Source: a virus. From it: a DNA stretch of 48,169 bases. The stretch is from the IMG/VR virus record IMGVR_UViG_3300047167_000024, positions 1 through 48,169 of that record; one strand, 5' to 3'. The notes under the pieces are model-generated. The model saw only the letters and a program-made list of their open reading frames with translations, was not told the DNA's origin and searched no databases. This document shows, piece after piece, positions 7,412 through 14,474 of the stretch. The translations under genes were made by a program, and so were the position numbers. Within the stretch, counting starts at the first letter, position 1, and each line of letters opens with the position of its first letter.

Positions 7412-8326
7412 TTACTCCTTATTCCAAACGATATTTTCTTCAACCAATCGGCAAGTATCCTTGATCTTGGCACGATTAGGAGAACCACAGACTTGTTTTA
7501 GCTTTTCAAAGATTTTGGCTTCTTCGGACCGACTATTGTCTCCGGCCATGGAAAGACCTACACTATTGTCTGGCTGTTGGACTTGCAAAAAATTGGATTC
7601 CACTTCTACGAAGTTTTTCATAGACTCATACGGAACTGTCCAAGCATACGCCAAATCGCCTGCACCTGCAAAGACAACCGCCGAAAGTTCATTCTTTGAA
7701 TTATAAACTCCGCTACCGCTGCTACCAGGCATAATAGTTGCAGTTACCAAAGTAGAATCGTATTGCATAATATCTGGAAATCCACCAACCAAAGCACAAA
7801 TAATTCCAGTATTTGGATCATTTTGTTGCTCTGGAGTACAAGCTTTCATTCCTCGCATAACAGAAATAGTCCTACGACCAGAGAAATGGCCCTTCGTGAC
7901 AACCGTAGGCATAAGCTGTGGGTGGCCAGAAATGGAAGCCGATTCATAATAAGCGGTAGGAGCCTCATCGGCAATCTTAGTTTCGGCCTTGAGATTCCCT
8001 TCGACAGAAAGTAAGCATAGATCGTGAACTTTGGATTGACCAAAACTTGCAACCAAAAAGCTACCGGCAGGTCCAGTGACTTTACCTCCATGTTTAACGA
8101 CATTACAAACATGGGAGTTAGTAAGAACTTCGCTATAAGTCTCACTACTATGAAGTACCGTTCCGCTACCACCACTAGTTCCGGCGATATTAGTAATAGT
8201 TACGCTATTGGAGACGATATCCTGTGGCTTAATGCTAGGATGTAGAGCTACGGCAAGAACGATTACAGCAGCTAATGCCAATGCAGCCTTAGCTTTTTTG
8301 GACAATTTTTTCTTAAGATTTTTCAT
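7412..8326 (-). CDS. Membrane-anchored/secreted trypsin-like serine protease
   Basis: 304 residues. A Lys-rich N-terminus followed by a hydrophobic segment (~14-28, AALALAAVIVLAVAL) gives a signal peptide or membrane anchor. The rest matches the chymotrypsin/HtrA fold: His in VLTNSHVC, Asp in VHDLCLLS, Ser in MPGSSGSGVYN. Four Cys in two areas (HVCNVV/HDLCLL, KACTPE/IICALV) could form disulfides, consistent with export. No PDZ domain is visible. The start overlaps the upstream stop (ATGA). Predicted to cleave proteins in the periplasm or outside the cell; substrate unknown. Confidence 0.85.
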   Translation of the reverse strand: MKNLKKKLSKKAKAALALAAVIVLAVALHPSIKPQDIVSNSVTITNIAGTSGGSGTVLHSSETYSEVLTNSHVCNVVKHGGKVTGPAGSFLVASFGQSKVHDLCLLSVEGNLKAETKIADEAPTAYYESASISGHPQLMPTVVTKGHFSGRRTISVMRGMKACTPEQQNDPNTGIICALVGGFPDIMQYDSTLVTATIMPGSSGSGVYNSKNELSAVVFAGAGDLAYAWTVPYESMKNFVEVESNFLQVQQPDNSVGLSMAGDNSRSEEAKIFEKLKQVCGSPNRAKIKDTCRLVEENIVWNKE

Positions 8327-9036
8327 TTTTCTTCCTTTTCTGTTTTGTTTGCGGTGACTTCACTGTTTATATCATTACCTACTTTAGCTTCTTCTTGGCG
8401 TTTAATGTTGGCTAAATCGCTTAGCATCTCGCCAACAGTCTTATTCCTAGGACTAATGGTGACTTCGTTTTCACCCACCTTACGAACAGTCACGCCATCA
8501 CCAATATTGAGACCTACCGTAGGCCTGTGGCCAGTAGGGATCTTTTCAGACGAGATCTTGTCCAGTAAGTCCACAGATTTCATATACATTTCAAGATCGG
8601 CTTTATTGACAGCGTTAGCCATTTCGTCATCACCAGAAGCCATAAAACGTGTCATCTTACGACCGATCTTCTTTAGGAAGAACTGTTGGATTTGGAGCAC
8701 GAAGTCTTGATTCATTAGCTTAGCTTGTAGGATACGTTCTTTAATTCCAGCATCTAGAATTGCGAGTTGTTCCATTTTCGTTCCGTACCAGTCGTGTCTA
8801 TGTGCTAAATAGAGAATAATATCTTTTTTAGTATTGGTGACCTTAGAGATCTGATGGTAGGTCTGGCCCGATAGGTACAAATCCAGAGCCTTAACCATGG
8901 TAACTTCATTTTGAGCCACTGTAAATAGGCCTGGCATGCCCTCTTCTTTGAACTTAGCAACAGCTTCCAATTCTTTAGGAGTGATATCTGTTTCTTTTCC
9001 GTTGTTTAGGACGGTGATAGTATTGTCGTAGCCCAT
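8323..9036 (-). CDS. HTH DNA-binding protein, possible terminase small subunit
   Basis: 237 residues. Residues ~50-90 (LYLSGQTYHQISKVTNTKKD then RHDWYGTK) resemble the helix-turn-helix of phage small terminases and related DNA-binding proteins, which often end in an aromatic 'W/Y-x-x-K/R'. A helical oligomerisation-like region follows (~95-165), then a beta-rich tail (GDGVTVRKVGENEVTISP). Small terminases recognise packaging sites and regulate TerL. The TerL gene is 19 kb away, unusual but not unknown in large phages. A plain regulator is the alternative. Confidence 0.45.
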   Translation of the reverse strand: MGYDNTITVLNNGKETDITPKELEAVAKFKEEGMPGLFTVAQNEVTMVKALDLYLSGQTYHQISKVTNTKKDIILYLAHRHDWYGTKMEQLAILDAGIKERILQAKLMNQDFVLQIQQFFLKKIGRKMTRFMASGDDEMANAVNKADLEMYMKSVDLLDKISSEKIPTGHRPTVGLNIGDGVTVRKVGENEVTISPRNKTVGEMLSDLANIKRQEEAKVGNDINSEVTANKTEKEEK

Positions 9037-9038
9037 AT

Positions 9039-9419
9039 TTAGACCTTTTTACTCTTATACTTAATATTCCCATTAAAATAAACTTCAATACTCAAATCCG
9101 TCCAAAACAAGGTCCTGACCGACTTTTCTAGAGCCATGTATCTTTTGTCCAGGTCCGTATTTTGGGATTCGTCCAAGGTCAGATAGTAGGCCACGTAAGC
9201 GTTTCTGGTGGGAGCATTGATGACTAGATTCCCAGAAGTATCCTCTAAGACATCGGACTTGTGCGATAAATCGTAATCCACTTTACATTCTTGAACACCT
9301 TCAAAAAACACCAAAGGAAACATCTTTAGATTACGTTCTTGGACTTCAGAAATACGGCCCGACAAAGCGGTCAAACGAGCCATTTCGGAGAGGAGCTCTG
9401 GGGTGGATGGAGAGGTCAT
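9039..9419 (-). CDS. Hypothetical protein (126 aa)
   Basis: No family recognised. Helical N-terminus (~1-32), then alternating beta-type segments (FPLVFFEGVQECKVDYDL, RNAYVAYYLTLDE). The ATG overlaps the TGA of the small zinc protein upstream (ATGA) and it precedes the HTH gene by 2 nt. The compact alpha/beta pattern recalls small virion-joining proteins, but nothing decisive supports that. Confidence 0.75.
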   Translation of the reverse strand: MTSPSTPELLSEMARLTALSGRISEVQERNLKMFPLVFFEGVQECKVDYDLSHKSDVLEDTSGNLVINAPTRNAYVAYYLTLDESQNTDLDKRYMALEKSVRTLFWTDLSIEVYFNGNIKYKSKKV

Positions 9420-9565
9420 TTAGATATATCTTCTTTTGATTTTTCGGGTGGATAAATACAACAATAATCACATGGGTGATAGATTGTACTATTATACTCA
9501 TCTTTTATCAGTTGCCATCCCGATCCCATACAAGCCACGCAATTTACGATTCTTGAAGAACTCAC
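9416..9565 (-). CDS. Small zinc-finger protein, GTG start (49 aa)
   Basis: The frame begins with GTG inside a GTGA overlap with the stop of the SbcD-like gene and ends in an ATGA overlap with the next gene. It encodes a CVACMGSGW knuckle and a CDYCC knuckle, spaced ~20 residues apart, a likely zinc ribbon. It resembles short DnaJ-type or rubredoxin-like zinc knuckles. Function unknown. Confidence 0.7.
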   Translation of the reverse strand: MSSSRIVNCVACMGSGWQLIKDEYNSTIYHPCDYCCIYPPEKSKEDISK

Positions 9566-10548
9566 AAAACCCCCAATTCTTTCATAAATTCAACCATACG
9601 TTCTTTATTGATACCCGTAGAACAGAAATACACTCTAGCAACCCAATCATCAAAGCTGTTGCCGGTCTTACGATTTGCGGATTTTGCCTTGTCTGTGATC
9701 TTGGAGCTTACGCTTGCGATTCCCTTAAACTTGGCCTTTTGTTTAGAAACCCATTCTGAGGAACCAATAAGCTCTACCGAAGCTCTAGAATTGCTAGGAA
9801 TTTCAATTTCGGGGCCACCCTCTATGTATTGATAGGAATAAATTGGGGTACACACATGAGAGGTATCTAGGAATTCTTCTTTTACGATCATTCCAGTTTT
9901 ATCATCATGTTCAACTAACCAAATACCCTTTTCTTTATTGGCATCTGAAGAAGTCATCCAACGCGCTGTTCCAGGATAACGAATTTTCCCAATAGCCGAC
10001 CTTGAATGGATGTGGCCTGAAATAACTAGGTCAAAATTCAAGTCTTCTGGATTTACCCCATTTGGGATCGGAAATCCATTATCGTAGAGAGCCCCTGAAA
10101 ACTCACCGTGACAAATCAAAACTTTAGCACCCTGTTCTGCCAAAGCATTGGCTTGCTCTACGAAACGTTTCGTGTCATGAATATAAGGCATGTAGGCAAA
10201 TGTGCCAAAAGCCACTGGGGACTGAATAATACGTAATCCTTCTTTACCCATAAGATTAAAAATAGAAAGAGAATTTTCCATTTCATTATCATCACCTTGA
10301 TTTTTCATATCATGGTTGCCAACCAAAACCGTAAGTTCTTGATTTCGGCTTAAAATATCAAGCCATTTTGTCCAAAAAACTTCATTGTCGGTTCTTAAGA
10401 TTCCATGGGTGTCATTGAGGTCACCCAAAAGAACGATTTGATCAACTTCGTTTTTACAAGCTGTATCCCGTACAAATCCCATGAGATGTTCCATCTCATC
10501 TTTTTGAGTGTGTTTAAAATGTGGATCCCCACAATAGAGCGTTTTCAT
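9562..10548 (-). CDS. sbcD: SbcD/Mre11/T4 gp47-like nuclease
   Basis: 328-residue calcineurin-like phosphoesterase. Motifs in order: CGDPHF (Asp8, His10), LLGDLND, VGNHDM, ICHGEFSG and SGHIHSRSA; these bind two Mn ions. Proteins of this type form the nuclease half of the SbcCD/gp46-gp47 complex that processes DNA ends. The C-terminal ~100 residues (NSRASVELIGSSEW onward) would be the cap/ATPase-binding part. Overlaps the next gene by GTGA and the previous one by 4 nt. Confidence 0.93.
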   Translation of the reverse strand: MKTLYCGDPHFKHTQKDEMEHLMGFVRDTACKNEVDQIVLLGDLNDTHGILRTDNEVFWTKWLDILSRNQELTVLVGNHDMKNQGDDNEMENSLSIFNLMGKEGLRIIQSPVAFGTFAYMPYIHDTKRFVEQANALAEQGAKVLICHGEFSGALYDNGFPIPNGVNPEDLNFDLVISGHIHSRSAIGKIRYPGTARWMTSSDANKEKGIWLVEHDDKTGMIVKEEFLDTSHVCTPIYSYQYIEGGPEIEIPSNSRASVELIGSSEWVSKQKAKFKGIASVSSKITDKAKSANRKTGNSFDDWVARVYFCSTGINKERMVEFMKELGVL

Positions 10549-10766
10549 GTTTTCACCAACCTAATAATACACTTCTTTGTCTTGGCGTGATCTTCTAGTT
10601 CTTCTCGACTACACCTATTTCCACAAAGTCCACAATAATAGAAATCGGGTATTCCCATATTTTGGGCGGAACGAATAGCAGACTCTTCCAGGCATTCCAT
10701 ACAGTTCCCAGCGAAAATTCCATCTCTTTCCACTTCTCTATCGTGAAAAATACAAAAGGTGTTCAT
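10545..10766 (-). CDS. Small Cys-rich zinc-binding protein
   Basis: 73 residues from the preferred start MNTFCIFHD, whose ATG overlaps the TGA of the upstream gene. An ATG 15 nt earlier is possible. Contains FCIFHD, NCMEC, YYCGLCG and a later HAKTKKC, giving two zinc-binding clusters; the last (C-x-x-C...H...C) resembles a C2HC finger. Overlaps the SbcD-like gene start by 4 nt. Likely nucleic-acid- or protein-binding adaptor; function unknown. Confidence 0.7.
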   Translation of the reverse strand: MNTFCIFHDREVERDGIFAGNCMECLEESAIRSAQNMGIPDFYYCGLCGNRCSREELEDHAKTKKCIIRLVKT

Positions 10767-11020
10767 TCGCCCTTCTTCCATTCCTGTGGCTCTTGAACTT
10801 CATTCCAATCCTCAGCCTTAAATCTTTCATGAATTTCATCAGATTTATCAAGGATAGCTAACATCACATCTTTAGGAATACGTATGTTAATGCTGTTTGG
10901 ATATGCTTCAAACTGAACATCTGCTCCATCTAAGCGTAAATAAATCGATTGATCCTCTTCAAAGCATTCGGAATAGACATGGTAATGTTCGCCATAAGCA
11001 ATAGTAATTTTAGTACTCAT
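10763..11020 (-). CDS. Hypothetical protein (85 aa)
   Basis: Start taken at MSTKITIAYGEHYH. A GTG four codons upstream gives a slightly longer form. Predicted beta-rich first half (ITIAYGEHYHVYSECF, IYLRLDGADVQFEA), then a helix (IPKDVMLAILDKSDEIHERF). No family recognised. It overlaps both neighbours, so expression is coupled. Confidence 0.7.
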   Translation of the reverse strand: MSTKITIAYGEHYHVYSECFEEDQSIYLRLDGADVQFEAYPNSINIRIPKDVMLAILDKSDEIHERFKAEDWNEVQEPQEWKKGE

Positions 11021-11207
11021 TTTTACACTCACAACGATGTTTATTACAGACAGAACATTTACAATTGGGATGAAACCAAGTGAGGTAGATGCGGCCTAAG
11101 TCTAGGGTGTGACACCCGCATGGAGTTTTCATATAACCCCAACAAGCGTCCTGACCAAACCAGGTACTTGGCCTGATAAAACCAAATGAAAGTCTTCCTA
11201 ATATCAA
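11010..11207 (-). CDS. Cys/His-rich small protein, TTG start
   Basis: 65 residues. The start is a TTG inside a TTGA overlap with the upstream stop, preceded by a full-strength AAGGAGGT Shine-Dalgarno 5-6 nt away, which decides this start. The C-terminal half has many Cys/His (PCGCHTLDL, NCKCSVCNKHRCEC), consistent with a small zinc fold. Function unknown. Confidence 0.65.
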   Translation of the reverse strand: MILGRLSFGFIRPSTWFGQDACWGYMKTPCGCHTLDLGRIYLTWFHPNCKCSVCNKHRCECKNEY

Positions 11208-11530
11208 GCCGCACCTCCTTCTGGAGGGTCCAAATATTCTACTTCAGACATAGTAACTAAGATAAATTCACCGGGAAGAGTATCTGATTTGAGTTTATTC
11301 TTGGCTGCTGGGGATGAGTGTAGGAATTCTTCTTTTAGATAGGCCGTACTACCCGCTGGTACGATCGTACCGTCAGATAGTACAGATTGAATCAAGACCT
11401 TAAGGCCTTTTAAGTTATTCTTTTGTGATGCTTGGACCCAACCCTTGTTTCCCTCAGGGCGGATTTCGGTGTGTTTATAGGCTTCTACGATCAATTTGTT
11501 ATTAAAAGAACTGGGATGGGTTAGGGTCAC
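11204..11530 (-). CDS. Hypothetical protein (108 aa), GTG start
   Basis: The start is GTG with an AAGGAG Shine-Dalgarno 6-7 nt upstream; no in-frame ATG fits. Mostly beta-type sequence (LKVLIQSVLSDGTIVPAGS, GEFILVTMSEVEYLDPP), suggesting a small barrel. The barrel-like look, and the presence of a GroEL in this phage without an obvious co-chaperonin, raise the thought of a divergent GroES, but no mobile-loop signature is visible. First gene of the 11530-6784 unit. Confidence 0.8.
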   Translation of the reverse strand: MTLTHPSSFNNKLIVEAYKHTEIRPEGNKGWVQASQKNNLKGLKVLIQSVLSDGTIVPAGSTAYLKEEFLHSSPAAKNKLKSDTLPGEFILVTMSEVEYLDPPEGGAA

Positions 11531-11572
11531 ATTATCTCCTTAAGTTTGTGATACCCCACGGATGTTTCATCG

Positions 11573-11602
11573 TTTTTAATTCGGGAGTATCTTATTGTCA
11601 AG
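11573..11602 (-). promoter_or_regulatory. Candidate promoter for the 11530-6784 unit
   Basis: A perfect TTGACA (11597-11602) followed after 18 nt by TAAAAA (11573-11578) on the minus strand. The -10 is weak. The leader to the GTG at 11530 is about 35 nt and holds the Shine-Dalgarno. Confidence 0.45.
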
Positions 11603-11630
11603 ACTAACGTATTTTTATATGAAAGTCAAC

Positions 11631-12692
11631 TTAAAAATTTATTCCCTTCAACTTCAAAACTTTCCTATAGAGAGGAGGAAGTTCCGAGATCAATTTCCCA
11701 ATGTTTTCATTAGTTTCAGTCAAGATCAAATTTTCTTCAGCGCTAGATTTATCGTCCGGCGTGAAATCATATGCAGTATACGTGCCATCATCTTCATCTT
11801 TAGCGGTAAGTTCTACTGAAACCATACTAGCGGCACCTAAAAGTTCTTGGATTTGTGCTGGAGTTACTTGACCTTTAGGAACAACCATTCCTTCTTTACT
11901 ATCGGCTAAGAAGGCTGCGTTGATGGCTGCGGCTAATTCTACTACATCGGTAATTCCTTGGCGACCACGAATTGAATTGGCTTTGTATAGGATTTTACGA
12001 TCAGAAGGATAAAAGTGGAGGTGTGTTTCCGAATAGAGTTTAATAAGGTTTCCAGTAGCACGATTCATGGCAACGCTGCGAAATACTTCGGAATATTGAC
12101 AATTTTTGTCACCAGTATACTTATCAATCGCACTAGTCAAGCCCATGCTAGCTACTGCGATCATATCCATCAAGGTAATTGTGGATCTTGGAACTTTACG
12201 GAAGAAAAGCTTGGCCACATTAATCACCAAGGGGAGATTATTTTCCCCCAGAATACGTCTAGCTCGCTCTACACGGTTAAATAACTTTTCGGCTTTTGCA
12301 CCTAAGGGTCCACGCCAATTCTCTTTACAAAACAAAATGAAATTAAAATTGACCTTAAAAGCTTTCAGGCCTTCCGGATCTTCCGCTTTTAAATAGGGAG
12401 TGATATCTCTAGAAAAAGTATCGCTATTTTCCCGAAAATAAATTTTAGAATAAAGAATATTTCTATCTATGTGTCTGATTTTAGTAATGAATTTCTTATA
12501 TATTTGTGTAGAATATTTATACTTTAAAATTTCATCTTTGAACAATTGCTCGCTTAGCCATAATTCTTCGACTTGTTCTTTTTGAGAAGTATCGTCTTCT
12601 TTGTTCTTAGCTAGGATCTGAGAGATCTCAGTAGCTAGAACATAAAACTCCTGCCCGTATTGTTCATATTTCTTTTTAACTTGTTTGGCCAT
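11631..12692 (-). CDS. Sigma70-family sigma factor with truncated region 4
   Basis: 353 residues. Residues ~150-222 match region 2: NNLPLVINVAKLFF, then LMDMIAVASMGLTSAIDKY (core-binding helix pattern) and EVFRSVAMNRATGNLIKLY. Residues ~228-292 look like region 3 (SDRKILYKANSIRG, TDVVELAAAIN, VTPAQIQELLGAAS). A linker with SVELTAKDEDDG leads to ELPPLYRKVLKLKG, the start of region 4, and the protein stops three residues later. The 4.2 helix-turn-helix that reads the -35 is missing. It would redirect host RNA polymerase, as T4 gp55 does for late genes. The ~145-residue N-terminal extension is unassigned. An extended -10 lies 6 nt before the ATG. Confidence 0.8.
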   Translation of the reverse strand: MAKQVKKKYEQYGQEFYVLATEISQILAKNKEDDTSQKEQVEELWLSEQLFKDEILKYKYSTQIYKKFITKIRHIDRNILYSKIYFRENSDTFSRDITPYLKAEDPEGLKAFKVNFNFILFCKENWRGPLGAKAEKLFNRVERARRILGENNLPLVINVAKLFFRKVPRSTITLMDMIAVASMGLTSAIDKYTGDKNCQYSEVFRSVAMNRATGNLIKLYSETHLHFYPSDRKILYKANSIRGRQGITDVVELAAAINAAFLADSKEGMVVPKGQVTPAQIQELLGAASMVSVELTAKDEDDGTYTAYDFTPDDKSSAEENLILTETNENIGKLISELPPLYRKVLKLKGINF

Positions 12693-12698
12693 ATCCTA

Positions 12699-12724
12699 AT
12701 TATATCATTAGGATGGAAAGTCAA
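12699..12724 (-). promoter_or_regulatory. Extended -10 promoter for the sigma gene
   Basis: TGATATAAT on the minus strand (TATAAT at 12699-12704) with TTGACT at 12719-12724, a 14-nt spacer. The -10 ends 6 nt (TAGGAT) before the ATG at 12692, so a leaderless transcript is expected. Confidence 0.6.
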
Positions 12725-12727
12725 GGA

Positions 12728-14227
12728 TTATTTTAGACGAATGTATTTAATCAAGTTATCTCCAGAATCCATATAGCAAGCTACACGAGACTCCAAGTGA
12801 CGCTCTAGAACAAAGTTGCCTTGGATGTCGAAATCGAAAATGGTGCAATTTTTCTTCTGTCCGCATCGAGAAGCCCATGGATTGGCCTGGGGCAGACGTA
12901 CACTACGCCCAATAGCTCCTTGTTTCGTTTTAACTTCACTCGATCCACCCTGCCAGTTGACCGTAATGGTTTGTGGATAAATATTTGTTCCGGTTGAAAT
13001 ACAAGAAGTTCCAACTAAAACTATGGCTTCTTTTTTATTAAATTTCTCCACGCTTTCAGCGGGGTCAACTTTCTGGATGCCAAGTTCTAGGAGTCTGGCG
13101 GCAGACTTCTCGGAATGAGCTATCACAGTAGAAACGGTAAGCTTAGGAAGTAACATCGCAATTTGATTCGTTTCCTCACATAAAACCAAGACTTGCTGTC
13201 CCATAGCACCGTAGGAATTGCAGAGTTTTGCTATAAAAGTACAGATATTTTTATTACGTAAAAAATGCGTTCTTTTGATTTCGAGCGGATCAGTTGACCC
13301 AAGGTTGGGATCACTTGATTCTATTTTTACGATCCTAAAATCATGGGGTGAAACAAACCCTTTTTCGACAGCTTCACGGGTCGTGAGGGTTAGGACGGTT
13401 TCACCAATAATGCTTTGGAGGAGTTTTTCGGATCCATCGGCTCTAGTTGGTGAGCCACTAAAGAAAAATCTGTACGGTGCCTCACTTAAAACACCATGGC
13501 ACACCGCTTCTAATGTTTCACTTGGCAGGGTGTGATTTTCATCTCCCAAAAAACATTGGGTCTGAGAAAAGAACTCGTATTCTTTTGTTCCCTTTTCAAG
13601 CATAGCTAAAGACTTGGAGGTTGCGACGGTTATGAGCTTTCCAATACGCTTCTTCCCATCTCCATAGGCTCCTACTTTACCTTTACCAAAATGATATTCG
13701 GCGGCTTTTAAGATTTCGTTAAAGATACTAGAACTGGGAGTTACAATCACAGACTGAAGGCCAAGTTCTCTACAAAGCCATAGAATAATTGCGGTTTTGC
13801 CACCGCCTGTGCATATATCAACATTGCCGTGCTTGGCTTCTAAAAGCTTCTCGACCGATTCCTTTTGGTAATCGTACAAAGAAAAAGGAAGAGGCTTAAA
13901 CCACGGAATCTTCTTAGGCTTAGGATATTTGATCTGATCGTCAATATCTAATGTCAAATTCTCCAAATAGGGAATCGAACCTGGTCTAATGTACTTAAGT
14001 CCAAGGTCGTCATACACCAAAGTTTGGTAAAGCTGCTCCTTAAGCATCTTACACGTTAATTCCCACTTTTCGGGGTTTGAGGATTTAAACCAATGATTTT
14101 TAGAGATGCGCTTCAGCTCATGGGCTATGGAAAGGTCTTTGTAAGTAAGCTGGTTCCTAAGAGATTCCAATTCTTCATCGGTTCCTTGGACATAGCAACG
14201 GGTGGGAGAAGAGAGGGTTAGACGCAT
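12728..14227 (-). CDS. uvsW: UvsW-like superfamily 2 DNA helicase
   Basis: 499 residues. After a ~110-residue N-terminal domain, a Q-type segment (FSLYDYQKESVEKLL) precedes Walker A CTGGGKTA (141-145), Walker B-like GDENH (229-232, DExH class), motif III FFFSGSPTRA (257-261) and a C-terminal motif VI QGAIGRSVR. T4 UvsW has this layout and unwinds branched recombination intermediates and R-loops. Co-transcribed with a 58-residue gene whose 3' end overlaps its start. The SbcC/SbcD and RuvC-like genes complete a recombination set. Confidence 0.88.
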   Translation of the reverse strand: MRLTLSSPTRCYVQGTDEELESLRNQLTYKDLSIAHELKRISKNHWFKSSNPEKWELTCKMLKEQLYQTLVYDDLGLKYIRPGSIPYLENLTLDIDDQIKYPKPKKIPWFKPLPFSLYDYQKESVEKLLEAKHGNVDICTGGGKTAIILWLCRELGLQSVIVTPSSSIFNEILKAAEYHFGKGKVGAYGDGKKRIGKLITVATSKSLAMLEKGTKEYEFFSQTQCFLGDENHTLPSETLEAVCHGVLSEAPYRFFFSGSPTRADGSEKLLQSIIGETVLTLTTREAVEKGFVSPHDFRIVKIESSDPNLGSTDPLEIKRTHFLRNKNICTFIAKLCNSYGAMGQQVLVLCEETNQIAMLLPKLTVSTVIAHSEKSAARLLELGIQKVDPAESVEKFNKKEAIVLVGTSCISTGTNIYPQTITVNWQGGSSEVKTKQGAIGRSVRLPQANPWASRCGQKKNCTIFDFDIQGNFVLERHLESRVACYMDSGDNLIKYIRLK

Positions 14228-14394
14228 TCTTCTTCGTCTTCGACAATAGGCGTTCTATAAACTTGCTCACAACCCTTGAGAGTATGGGCCCATCCCCATC
14301 TTAATTCTGCAATTAGTTCAGCCGAAATCTCATGTTCAAACCAAGCTATTGCGTTGCCTTCTTTATCGTGTAAAATAGGTGTCTTAAATTTCAT
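14218..14394 (-). CDS. Small hypothetical protein (58 aa)
   Basis: The frame begins MKFKTPILHDKEGNAIAWFE and ends EDEEECV. Its 3' end overlaps the helicase start by 10 nt. A TTGACT-17-TAGGAT promoter ends 8 nt before the ATG. One Trp-rich helical stretch (IAELRWGWAHTLKG). Function unknown; leads the helicase transcript. Confidence 0.7.
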   Translation of the reverse strand: MKFKTPILHDKEGNAIAWFEHEISAELIAELRWGWAHTLKGCEQVYRTPIVEDEEECV

Positions 14395-14402
14395 ACCTAT
14401 CT

Positions 14403-14431
14403 ATCCTACCCTCCCCATTCCCTGAAGTCAA
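14403..14431 (-). promoter_or_regulatory. Sigma70-type promoter for the helicase transcript
   Basis: TTGACT (14426-14431), 17-nt spacer, TAGGAT (14403-14408); 8 nt to the ATG at 14394. It is back-to-back with the groEL promoter. Confidence 0.5.
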
Positions 14432-14443
14432 GCTTTTTTCTTA

Positions 14444-14452
14444 TGATATATA
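14444..14452 (+). promoter_or_regulatory. Extended -10 promoter for groEL
   Basis: TGATATATA within CTTATGATATATAAGGGT; the same 18-mer stands on the minus strand before the terminase gene (27992-28000 area). Unlike that copy, it is followed by an AAGGAG Shine-Dalgarno and a 22-nt leader. No clear -35. Confidence 0.55.
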
Positions 14453-14474
14453 AGGGTTAAGGAGAACTAGAAGA

